DNA of 64,000 nt. Source: Schistocerca nitens (Eukaryota; Arthropoda; Insecta; Orthoptera; Acrididae). Location of the stretch: positions 9,780,501 to 9,844,500 of the forward strand of contig NC_064615.1 in the NCBI RefSeq assembly GCF_023898315.1, written 5' to 3'. A program made the position numbers and the translations under genes. The notes beneath the pieces are model-generated. The model was not told the DNA's origin. It made no database searches and saw nothing but the letters and a program-made list of their open reading frames with translations. This document shows, piece by piece, positions 54,834 to 64,000 of the stretch (position 1 is the first letter of the stretch; every line of letters begins with the position of its first letter).

Positions 54834-56244
54834 AATTGAAATAAGAACACCGTGAATTCATTGTCCCAGGAAGGGGAAACTTTATTGACACATTCCTGGG
54901 GTCAGACACATCACATGATCACACTGACAGAACCACAGGCACATAGACACAGGCAACAGAGCATGCACAATGTCGGCACTAGTACAGTGTATATCCACCT
55001 TTCGCAGCAATGCAGGCTGCTATTCTCCCATGGAGACGATCGTAGAGATGCTGGATGTAGTCCTGTGGAACGGCTTGCCATGCCATTTCCACCTGGCGCC
55101 TCAGTTGGACCACCGTTCGTGCTGGACGTGCAGACCGCGTGAGACGACGCTTCATCCAGTCCCAAACATGCTCAATGGGGGACAGATCCGGAGATCTTGC
55201 TGGCCAGGGTAGTTGACTTACACCTTCTAGAGCACGTTGGGTGGCACGGGATACATGCGGACGTGCATTGTCCTGTTGGAACAGCAAGTTCCCTTGCCGG
55301 TCTAGGAATGGTAGAACGATGGGTTCGATGACGGTTTGGATGTACCGTGCACTATTCAGTGTCCCCTCGACGATCACCAGTGGTGTACGGCCAGTGTAGG
55401 AGATCGCTCCCCACACCATGATGCCGGGTGTTGGCCCTGTGTGCCTCGGTCGTATGCAGTCCTGATTGTGGCGCTCACCTGCACGGCGCCAAACACGCGT
55501 ACGACCATCATTGGCACCAAGGCAGAAGCGACTCTCATCGCTGAAGACGACACGTCTCCATTCGTCCCTCCATTCACGCCTGTCGCGACACCACTGGAGG
55601 CGGGCTGCACGATGTTGGGGCGTGAGCGGAAGACGGCCTAACGGTGTGCGGGACCGTAGCCCAGCTTCATGGAGACGGTTGCGAATGGTCCTCGCCGATA
55701 CCCCAGGAGCAACAGTGTCCCTAATTTGCTGGGAAGTGGCGGTGCGGTCCCCTACGGCACTGCGTAGGATCCTACGGTCTTGGCGTGCATCCGTGCGTCG
55801 CTGCGGTCCGGTCCCAGGTCGACGGGCACGTGCACCTTCCGCCGACCACTGGCGACAACATCGATGTACTGTGGAGACCTCACGCCCCACGTGTTGAGCA
55901 ATTCGGCGGTACGTCCACCCGGCCTCCCGCATGCCCACTATACGCCCTCGCTCAAAGTCCGTCAACTGCACATACGGTTCACGTCCACGCTGTCGCGGCA
56001 TGCTACCAGTGTTAAAGACTGTGATGGAGCTCCGTATGCCACGGCAAACTGGCTGACACTGACGGCGGCGGTGCAAAACGATGCGCAGTTAGCGCCATTC
56101 GACGGCCAACACCGCGGGTCCTGGTGTGTCCGCTGTGCCGTGCGTGTGATCATTGCTTGTACAGCCCTCTCGCAGTGTCCGGAGCAAGTATGGTGGGTCT
56201 GACACACCGGTGTCAATGTGTTCTTTTTTCCATTTCCAGGAGTG
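54834..56244 (-). mobile_element. Tc1-like element, family D, complete
   Basis: 1411 bp. Termini cactcctggaaattgaaata (54834) and tccatttccaggagtg (to 56244) form inverted repeats of about 27 bp with few mismatches, next to TA on both sides (54832-54833, 56245-56246). Only one copy is in the window. GC content is higher than its neighbours. This is the only element here whose ends and gene all look intact, so it may be a recent arrival. Confidence 0.95.
54979..56001 (-). CDS. Tc1-like transposase, intact
   Basis: Cut-and-paste transposase of the Tc1/mariner superfamily. The open frame runs from 56076 (365 codons). I prefer the Met at 56001 (MPRQRGREPYVQLTDFERGR), which gives 340 residues, the usual Tc1 length, and matches the start pattern of family A. 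Domains: bipartite HTH at about residues 8-115 (GWTYRRIAQHVGREVSTVHR, then ATSQQIRDTVAPGVSARTIR), an RRxGR-like linker, and the catalytic domain with RRVVFSDESRFCL (D1), LFQQDNARPHVSRAT (D2) and ARSPDLSPIEHVWDWM (Glu). I count 32 residues between D2 and Glu; family A has 34. No stop or frameshift. Ends GRIAACIAAKGGYTLY, a family-typical C-terminus. Confidence 0.95.
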   Translation of the reverse strand: MPRQRGREPYVQLTDFERGRIVGMREAGWTYRRIAQHVGREVSTVHRCCRQWSAEGARARRPGTGPQRRTDARQDRRILRSAVGDRTATSQQIRDTVAPGVSARTIRNRLHEAGLRSRTPLGRLPLTPQHRAARLQWCRDRREWRDEWRRVVFSDESRFCLGANDGRTRVWRRAGERHNQDCIRPRHTGPTPGIMVWGAISYTGRTPLVIVEGTLNSARYIQTVIEPIVLPFLDRQGNLLFQQDNARPHVSRATQRALEGVSQLPWPARSPDLSPIEHVWDWMKRRLTRSARPARTVVQLRRQVEMAWQAVPQDYIQHLYDRLHGRIAACIAAKGGYTLY

Positions 56245-56776
56245 TATATCGCGTGACGATTCACTGGACCGTCTACGCCTTTAAATAGCCTGACATTGAG
56301 GAACTCAACACAGAATCAGGAAACCAGCCAAAAATAGTGTACCTACAAGCGCAGTAATGTAAGATGTTTAAATAGAAAGGAAAATTATGGTTTAACTTCT
56401 CGTCGATGTCAAAGTCATCAGAGACGAAGCACAAACTTGGGTTTCAAAAGAATGATAATGGATATTTCCGTGTCCTTTCCAAAGTAACATTCCAGCACAA
56501 TTGCATTAAAAGATTTCGTAAAACAGCAGCAAAATTAAATTTGGATGTTTAGATGGGAATCAGAAGCATCGTCTTCCCGAATTCGAGATAATATTTATAG
56601 AAAAAACTACGCCACTTTTATTCTCAAGATGTTGAAAGTATTTGAGTTCTTCATATTTACGTTTTCATGTAGTTAGGAGTAGACGAAACCGTTTCAGCAT
56701 TTTTGTTTGATATACCTTACAATAATTAACCACCCTGACGTGTTATGTTCCTTCATTCAGACAATTTTAAAAATGA
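56245..56776. other. No recognisable feature
   Basis: About 530 bp of AT-rich spacer. Confidence 0.45.
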
Positions 56777-56977
56777 TTGGTTCAAATGGCTCTGAGCAGT
56801 ATAGGACTTAACATTTGAGATCATCAGTCCCCTAGAACTTGGAACTACTTAAATCTAACTAACCTAAGGACATTACACACAGCCATGCCCGAGGCAGGAT
56901 TCAAACCTGCGACCGTAGTGGTCTCGCGGTTCCGGACTGAAGCGCCTAGAACTGCTCGGCCACATCGGCCGACTATA
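56777..56977 (-). mobile_element. SINE1, minus orientation
   Basis: Complete copy; box B slightly altered (ggtttgaatcc). Target duplications ttaaaaatga at 56767-56776 and 56978-56987. Confidence 0.92.
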
Positions 56978-58149
56978 TTAAAAATGAATAGCATGAAATG
57001 TTCTCACGCCCTACATCTAGGTTGACCCTACACAGCCAGGAAAGGAAAGTCCCTTATATTGAACAAATCAATGTGCACCAAACGCACCTTCATTGAAAAA
57101 AAGGGTAAGAAAATAGTGGCAGTTCCATATAGTAGTTTCGACCCCTTGCCACGCTATGACCACTGAAAACCCTTCAATCGTCATCGGGTGTCTTTTTTTT
57201 TTCAGGAGTTTATCATTTCTTATAATCGACTCCCATTATAATTATCCATGTCTGTTGTGACGAATGATGAACATGATTTGCTTTATTAAACACCATTTTG
57301 AAACCAGCCACTTTCTTTACGCCGCGTGTTTCTCATTCACCTGTATCAATAAGATTTGCTGGGTCCTTGTAAACGCGCGTTTCTCTTTCCTCGCCTCCTT
57401 CGGTATTCAGCTAACTTGATCGTATTATTTCGCCACCGAAAGTGCTGCGTTGATTTGGCACTCGACACGCAATTTGCAGTTTTAATTTACGACGGAACGT
57501 AGTTTATGCACGCACGTGTAGCGCAATGGCTTCGACAAGCGTGGGGGCACTCTTTCTGCTGCCGTTTTCTATCCCCAATAAAGCAGGTTTGCTTTACTTT
57601 TTTTGGGCAACGTTATTGGTGCAGTTCATATTCTCTATATGCTATATCAGTCAGTAATAATGCCTCGAACGCATATCGCGAAACCAATAAAATTTCACTT
57701 CACTATTTATGAGGTGGTTGTAAGCTGACGAAGCCTTATTTGAATTTTATACTGTCTGCCTTACCGTGTAGCGTACGATTAACTGATATCGAACCTACTA
57801 CTCACGAGTATTGCGTTTTCGTCAAGTACATTATAATCAACAAATCAACATGCAAACAGGTTAAGTGCACCTAACTAATCTAAAGAGCGTGTGACGAATA
57901 GGCGCTGTGGCCTATTTTACACAATATTTTAGATATGTGCGACGTTGCCAGATTTCTTTCTAGCAGTGCTACTACGTTTTCGTTGTATTAGGATTTCTTT
58001 CAGAACAGACGTGAAGATGATCATCGCCGACCAAGAGAGGTAATCTAAAGACCAAAACGTTTTTTGACCATAGATAGAAATAGAAGAGATCTATTCTACA
58101 CTTTCCCGAACACTGTTTTATTCGAAATTATGTCGTTGCTTGTGAATGC
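56978..58149. other. No recognised gene
   Basis: 1.2 kb, AT-rich. A 68-codon frame at 57506 has no family signature. Confidence 0.4.
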
Positions 58150-58500
58150 AGAAAGTCTCTTACTTCCATCTTCTCAGAACTGGCTTGACAGAACTGGAGA
58201 GACAAGAAATGGGTGGCACAACTTGATTAAATGAAGGAATTGGTTGAGAGGGCACATCCTAAGGCATGAAGCAATGGTAAGTCTTGTAAATGAGAGAAAT
58301 TTCGGGCGGCAAAAAAAAAAAAAAAAAATAAATAAATAAATAAATAATAATAATGGAGGGGGACCACGGCTTGACTATTGTCAGCTGGGCGAAATGGATG
58401 GAGAATGTAATAGTTATGAGATAAAGAGGCTGGTACGGGACAGACTAGCGTGGAGAGCTGCGTCAAACCAGTTTCGGCCGGAAGACCACGACAACAAGAC
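58150..58500 (+). pseudogene. RTE-like LINE 3' fragment, another subfamily
   Basis: Decayed C-terminal coding pattern: tggcacaacttgattaaatg, then gggcacatcctaaggcatga (GHILRHEAM), and the terminal agctgcgtcaaaccag...gaagaccacgacaacaa, as in the RTE copies. An A-run plus (TAAA)n/(TAA)n tract at 58311-58354 interrupts it. Confidence 0.6.
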
Positions 58501-59051
58501 CACAGATTTTGTTAGACTTTAGTATAACCCTCCGATTACGAGAATACTAGCGTAACATCTATACAGTACACTTAATGAAGCCAGAACCAGTCTCTATACG
58601 CTCCAAATGCTATCTGTGGTGAAGCCATCGTAAAGCTGTCTTCTGAATCCGTACCGAGATTTTACGCCACCAGTTGTCAAATGTGTGATTTTTCAGCTCA
58701 ACGCGTTTCGGGACTGCGTTATCCCATCACCAAAGGGTTTAGGAGCTGTTAATACATGACATCTGCTTGGTCTCGATGTAGTGTGGGTTTTCCTTCGAGT
58801 TTCCACTTCACAGTCTCGTCACCAATAGTCGACCTGGGCAGCGTTAGAAGGGTTCAAATGCGCTTGATGCATTTGTTACTCAGCTGACATTCAATAACTA
58901 GTCCATTTCGAATCACTAAGCTTTTCTCACCAATTACTAATGCGTACTTGGCAACACAGATCTGATCATGTAATTTACCCTTTCACAGGGATGTAGCTGC
59001 CATTCTCGGTCCTACCGTTACTGCTTCTCTAATGCAAATACCCGCTGATAG
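58501..59051. other. No recognisable feature
   Basis: 550 bp without a supported gene or repeat. Confidence 0.45.
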
Positions 59052-60145
59052 TTAGTTAGTTAGTTACGTGTTCCATTGATCAATAGCACGAAAAAACCGT
59101 TATGATGTGGAATGCGTCAAATGCACAAGAAATACGCACAGGAAACAAGGTTTCTTTTTTATATTATAGTGCTATACCTATTTCTATTATCTATCCCATA
59201 CCATTAAATGGCAGAAAATGCATACATTATATGTCCAGATTTGTTTGCTCATATTCAAGAATTCATTTATGGTATAGAAGGAGTTGTCAAGGAGGTATGA
59301 TTTCAATTTGTTTTTGAAACTATTACTGCTGTCTTCAGACATTTTATTTCATCTGGTAATTTATCAGGAAGTTTTATAGCAACATAGTTTACCCATTTCT
59401 GTGCCAAAGATAGGTTGAGAAAGGATAGTGTAGGTCTTTCTTTTTTTTTTTTTTGTGGTATTGTAATCAAGAATATCGCTGTTGATTTTAAACTGGTCCA
59501 TGTTATTGGGGAAAAAAATCGTTACTGAGTAAATTTACTGTAAAGCAGTTGTAAGAATTCTTAACCTTTTAAACAGATACCTACAAGATGTGCGACTATG
59601 AACCCCACACATTATTCTAACTATTTTCTTTTGAGCAGTGAATACCTTTTACCTAAGTGTTGATTTGCCCGAGAATATTATTCCGTATGACATTAGAGAG
59701 TGGAAGTATGCAAAGTATGTTAGCTTACTAATTTCTACATCCACAAAATTGGCAATTTTTCTGATTGCAAAAGTTGCTGAACCTGGTCGCTTTAGGAGAT
59801 CCAAAATATGACTTTTCCATTTAAGATTCTCATCTATATGTACACTCAAAAACTTCGTAAGCTCTACCCTGGCTACTGACTTCTTTTGATGTCTTATGTT
59901 TATTGAAGGAATTATACTTTCTGCAGCAGAAAATTGGATGTACTGTGTTTTTTCAAAGTTCACAGCAAGCCCACTCGCAGAAAACCAATTAATAACTTTT
60001 CCAAAGACCTTATTTGTACAATTTTCTATCGGACTTTCTTTTACTGGATTAATAATTATGCTTGTATCATCATCAGAGAGTGTCAGTTCAGCATCTTGTT
60101 TCACATAAGAAGGGAGGTCATTCACATATATCAAGAACAACGACC
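59052..60145 (-). pseudogene. LINE-J relative, 5'-truncated RT remnant
   Basis: The 3' tail is a TAAC repeat (seen as tagttagttagttagttac at 59050-59068). The frame to 59649 reads LFLIYVNDLPSYVKQDAELT, then SDDDTSIIINP, where the catalytic FADD is SDDD, and VELTKFLSVHIDENLKWK and LTYFAYFHSLMSYGIIFSG, all collinear with LINE-J at 39327. It is truncated at the mariner fragment junction near 60145. Confidence 0.82.
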
Positions 60146-60545
60146 AGGAAGACTGCATGAGGTGGTGCTGCTCCACGGTAATACCCGACAGCATTCTGCT
60201 TCACTGACAAAAGTACTACGCAGGAGTTGAGTTGAGAAGTCATTCCGCACCCACCTTTTTCATCTCTCCAGGCGCCCTCTGATTTTCACCTTTTCCACAC
60301 TCTATCCAACAACCTTCAAGGAGCTTTCTGCCCGAATGAAAACGCGCTCAGAATATGGCAAGACGAGTTCTTCGCCTCGAAATCACGTGATTTACACAGT
60401 CGGGAAATAGAGAAGTTAGCCCAGAGTCAGGGGACTGTTGTAAATATGAAGGAAAACATATTATTGATGACTAAAGTTTCTGTTATGTGTATCTGCTTTG
60501 TTTGTTAAACTTACGACGAAACACTACGAAGTGCTGCAGGCACAG
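60146..60545 (+). pseudogene. mariner F2, C-terminal fragment
   Basis: gactgcatgaggtggtgctgctccacggtaatacc and the following sequence track mariner F1 at 9985-10330 (tgctactccatgataacgg, attctgc..., gttagcccag...gactgttgtaaata). The D2 block reads LLHGNTRQHSAS, with Asp changed to Gly. Frames are broken. Confidence 0.78.
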
Positions 60546-60627
60546 TAATTACATGTACAGTATGCGATCCGTACTCCTTGCGAACAGCGGTGAATTTTGT
60601 TCCCTGTCTGAACTGCCAAAAGATTAT

Positions 60628-60840
60628 GTCACCAAGCGAGGTGACGCAGTGGTTAATATACTGGACTCGCACTCTCTATGGTGGTACGTCCGGCCATATG
60701 AAATCAGATTTTCCGTGATTTCCATAAACTGATTAAAATAAATCGTGGTATGATCCCTTCGAAAATCTCAAGGTCGTTTACCTTCCTACACCCTTCTTCC
60801 ATCAAATTTGTTGTACGTCTCCAATAAGCTCCTCGGCGAT
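60628..60840 (+). mobile_element. tRNA-derived SINE (fourth family), decayed
   Basis: gcgaggtgacgcagtggtta is a box A-bearing tRNA-like head, followed by actggactcgcac and the body block ggttttccgtgatttcc-like tcagattttccgtgatttcc. The box B segment is missing (tggtggtacgtccggcc). The body ends near 60840. Confidence 0.72.
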
Positions 60841-61541
60841 TTGATATTAAAATCCCAGTTGCTCTTTATTTTGCATAGATCCTATTCAAATGTGCAGATT
60901 CTAGTTTACGTCATTAGAGGAGCTCATTTTTCGATAGTGTGCGATTGCTTTACTGGACAGCCTGTATTCAGTAATTTGTTCATAATTTGGGGCCAATTCA
61001 TTGGCAGTAACAACTGGAACATACAGTATTACCTTCGCATTACCTCATTTGAGGCTCGTGCACGTTCTTATTGTCAAATCAATAGATACTGACTATGTTC
61101 ATGTTGAAGTCTATCAGTGTCTCTCATCCAGTGACCACAGGCTGCCTACGTCATTGACCTTTGTTACCTGGCAGTGACACAAAATATTAAATTTTGCACG
61201 CCATTTTGATTTGTTGGCGAGTCGATTTCATTGACGGTCCAGCCAATATTACAGTCATCCTTATGCACCTTTTTCATCCCATTTATTCTTGGTGGCACTT
61301 GAAATTTCAATGTGAGACGCTTTCCTGCATCAGCATCCATTCTAGAAGAGTTAATTAGGACTTGTGTCTTCCTTACTTTCTTTGCTGTGGGACTTCTTTT
61401 CAGAAAGTCGTATGTAGGACAGCTCAGAAAGCGCTGTTTCCATTATTACTGTGGCGTTTCCTTTCAGTACCTATAAAATATTTGTTATTCCTGAGTCTGT
61501 TGGAAACAAACGAGCAATTATAGCGATAACTTTCGATTTTT
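60841..61541. other. No recognised gene
   Basis: 700 bp; the end adjoins a 25-bp poly-T that I take as the LINE-L tail. Confidence 0.4.
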
Positions 61542-62090
61542 TTGTATTTTTTTTTTTTTTTTTTTGTGCTATCGTTTCGGCCTGCTATGGGCCACGAAGA
61601 TTTTTATCTCTTCCCTGACTGTGTTTTACTCTTTTGCCAGTAGATTTTCATTTTGGCTGAATGTGCTTCTTTTCTGTTCTGACGATTTGCAGGCAGAACG
61701 TGGAACTAGCGTAGTAAGCGAAATAAGGTTTTTAGTAATTTTGACTTTTTCTCTGAAAACTTCTCGATCCTGAATGTCATCAAATGAAATTTCAGCTTCC
61801 TGTAAATCCTTTTTAACTTGGCTTGCCCATTTTGAATACGATTTTGTTTTTGAAATTGATGCATGTATGCGATTAATAAGTCTTTGCGGGTTCATTCTTT
61901 TCAGATGACCAAACAACATCATTCTCCGCTTCCTCATGCTGGTAACAATGTCTTCTGTATGTTTGTATAATTCACAGTTGTGTCTTCCGCGGAATTCTCC
62001 ATTTTCATTGATAGGGCCAAGGATTTTCCTCAAAATTTTCGAAATAATAAACAATTTACTCACTTTTTCTCATCTGTCTTGTTTCTATTT
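61542..62090 (-). pseudogene. LINE-L 3' end with C-terminal coding
   Basis: The poly-T at 61542-61565 is the 3' poly-A of this minus-strand copy. Frame 62063-61626 (145 codons) reads SKILRKILGPINENGEFRGR, then MRKRRMMLFGHLKRMNPQRL and FDDIQDREVFREKVKITKN, the C-terminal region downstream of the RT domain. The catalytic domain is absent (5' truncation). It is the better preserved relative of the remnant at 11745-12655. Confidence 0.8.
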
Positions 62091-62189
62091 CACTGTCTCT
62101 TATACTACTTCATCTGAACCTAATCAGCTTACATAAAAATCAGAATTTACTCTATAAACAGAGAATAAAGGAGCGATGCCTTTCCTGGA

Positions 62190-62700
62190 TTTATAAATAT
62201 GTAGAACATCTAGTAGCAGACTAGCACATAAAGCATGCATGAAATGGATAAACACCCACAGATATCTTCACCACCATGTAGCACAAGAGAACTCTGCGCT
62301 GGCTGTCCGAGATAAAAGGGTAAGTGACGCTAATAGTTTCCAGCATGAACTAAAGGAGATTCGCACAACATTCTTTGCCAATGGATGTAACAAGAATAAC
62401 ATACACGAGCTGTGAGATACAGCGAATATACAACAAAAGACCCTGTTCCCATCACTCGTTTACCCTATGTAGGAACGCCAGTGACGAGATCGAAGAAGGA
62501 GTTTGCAGATGCTCTCCATGCTGCAGGCATTTGTAAGGTGGTGTGGTCCCCTGACCTTCATTTCTTACATATTCCGTCCTCCCAATCGTATTCTGCACAT
62601 CAAGACTCTTCATTCGAACCCAAACTCGATAAGGTAGAGTCAGTTTTGTAACAATTCATGTAACTGATATACAAATCTAATAAGTAAAACGGAAGTGCGC
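62190..62700 (+). pseudogene. Penelope-like / GIY-YIG-type retroelement fragment
   Basis: Frame-shifting coding remnant: KWINTHRYLHHHVAQENSAL, SDANSFQHELKEIRTTFFAN and GCNKNNIHEL, then (62412-62651) PVPITRLPYVGTPVTRSKKE and ADALHAAGICKVVW. The order (THRYLHxxSxHHPxQK ... LxxEL+xLxxxFxxNGY ... LPYxGxxxxxIxxxLxxxGIK) is the linker between the RT and GIY-YIG domains in Penelope-like elements. RT and nuclease blocks themselves are not present. Assignment is by pattern memory. Confidence 0.5.
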
Positions 62701-63706
62701 ACAGAGGTTGAAAAAAGTCGAGGCTGGCGTACACAACATGATGGCCACAGGAATTTTCGTTCTAAACAGGAAATTAGCCCACTGGGAAGATCGTCCCTTC
62801 AGAGGGCTGGATCAGCAACATACCTACTTCGGCCAAAGCAACCGCCCAGAGAGAAAACAGCTTTTGCCAGAGTGAAGGGATAACGATCGCCGTGTTCGAC
62901 TTAAAAGAAAATTTACTTCTTCCTTCCTTCTGGCAGCGATTGTGTTTACTTGTGGTTCTGTCGTTCTTCCGATGACACCACAAATATGACCTCAGGAGTT
63001 AACTAACTGAAATAAGACGATATATATGGGAAAGACCATCCCCATTCAACAGCTTAGTTCCCTGAGCATGACTGCTTCAAAGACTGTCGAAACGTCCATT
63101 GTATTGTTATTGCAATGTTTCGTAATGACGCTGCCTAACACCCACGAGGATTATATTTCAACCGACGTTGACCGTCGAAGAGTATAGGTTTATAATTGGA
63201 AGACATATTTCCACGTTTGGCGATTCACTTCTTCAACCTAGTAACAAATAAATGGCTCAGTTATTCCATTGTCTTGCTATTAGCGGGAAGAAGCCAGCAC
63301 TTGTAAAGATCCAGACTTTCCAGAGCTAATTTTATGTTAAATTTTGCCACCTCAGCCACATTGGAAATCAACTGTATGTAAGATAAAGTCTAATGAACGT
63401 GTAATATGTGAAGAGGTATTGCGAGTGTTTCTTATATTTGTTCCTTTGTAATTTCGTATTAGTAGAGGCAAATGTAATTCAATAGTACAGTAGCCAGGAG
63501 GCAGCTGGCCGCAAAGCGATGCCCAGGAGCGCACCGAGTAAACGAACGTAGTTTGTTCACAGTGGAAGGGAACGCTGTTCATTTGACTGAAAAAATTAGA
63601 GCTTCCAATTAATTTAACAGGAGGCAGCTGGCAGTATCGTTTTGATGCGAATGAAGATCAGAATTGTTTGGACTCGAGCTGAAGTCAGTCCAGTCTTTTC
63701 GAGATC
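62701..63706. other. No recognised gene
   Basis: About 1 kb with short frames only. The string aggaggcagctgg occurs twice (63496 and 63619 areas). Confidence 0.4.
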
Positions 63707-64000
63707 GAAGAGCATCTACGTCTACGTGATTACTCTGCTATTCTCAACTAAGTGCCTGGCAGAGGGTTCATGAACCACCTTCAAGCTGTCTCTCTACCGT
63801 TCCACTCTCGAACGGCGCGCCGGAAAAACGAGCACTTAAATTTTTCTGTGCGAGCTCTGATTTCTCTTATTTTATCGTGATGATCATTTCTCAATAAGTA
63901 GGTGGGTGCCAACGGAATGTTTTCGCAATCAGAGGAGAAAACTGGTGATCGAAATTTCATGACAGGATCCAGTCGCGACGAAAAACGCCTTTGTTTTAAT
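63707..64000 (-). mobile_element. LINE-K relative, 3' end, runs off the window
   Basis: Starts with the catctacgtctacgtgatta tail, then aagtgcctggcagagggttc, the 3' UTR pattern of this LINE group, and enters C-terminal coding (gcgagctctgatttctctta) at the window edge. Confidence 0.75.

Noticed and set aside
55336..56202. Plus-strand frames of 101-143 codons
   Set aside because: Antisense shadows of the intact Tc1-D transposase.

Overview
This window looks like intergenic or intronic DNA from a large, repeat-rich insect genome, most likely a grasshopper or locust (Schistocerca-like Orthoptera). That is inferred from the repeat mix: several Tc1/mariner families, RTE and Jockey/CR1-group LINEs, tRNA-derived SINEs carrying box A and box B, a 5S rRNA-derived SINE and long CA/CT/GT microsatellites. 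I found no convincing host protein-coding gene, no functional tRNA or rRNA gene and no prokaryotic feature. Almost every long reading frame belongs to a transposable element (TE), and only one transposase (minus strand, 54979-56001) looks complete. One LINE reverse transcriptase frame (39327-40895) is open but lacks its endonuclease.

Layout. 0-3 kb: an unidentified ORF split in frame by a SINE, a 5S-derived SINE, and a mariner remnant interrupted by a second tRNA SINE. 3-10.4 kb: Tc1 family A copy 1, Tc1 family B copy 1 (carrying a SINE), a near full-length but broken RTE LINE, and a mariner. 10.4-19 kb: LINE remnants, a Tc1/mariner-like element with long inverted ends (15609-17155), a fold-back element and a compound microsatellite. 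19-28 kb: Tc1-A copy 2, a LINE interrupted by an RTE copy, a Jockey-group LINE, and a SINE dimer inside another SINE. 28-36 kb: an internally deleted mariner, Tc1-C copy 1 (with SINE), Tc1-B copy 2 (with SINE), a fold-back element and a CpG-rich block. 36-41.7 kb: a possible old hAT-like element filled with nested insertions. 41.7-54.8 kb: a mariner remnant, Tc1-A copy 3, a 1.4-kb fold-back element, a Gypsy gag/protease remnant, Tc1-C copy 2, a mariner and a LINE. 54.8-64 kb: the intact Tc1-D element followed by SINE, LINE, mariner and Penelope-like remnants.

Target-site duplications are readable for many insertions, so their order can be worked out directly: SINE into Tc1-C, SINE into RTE, RTE into LINE, SINE2 into mariner, SINE dimer into SINE2. 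Two observations stand out. (1) Both copies of Tc1 family B carry a SINE at the same internal position with shared diagnostic bases, so the Tc1 element appears to have moved with a SINE inside it. (2) Four otherwise different fold-back elements carry in both arms a CTGAAG - short stem - GAAAC module that resembles a hammerhead ribozyme core. Family names are from memory of protein and repeat families; no database search was possible.
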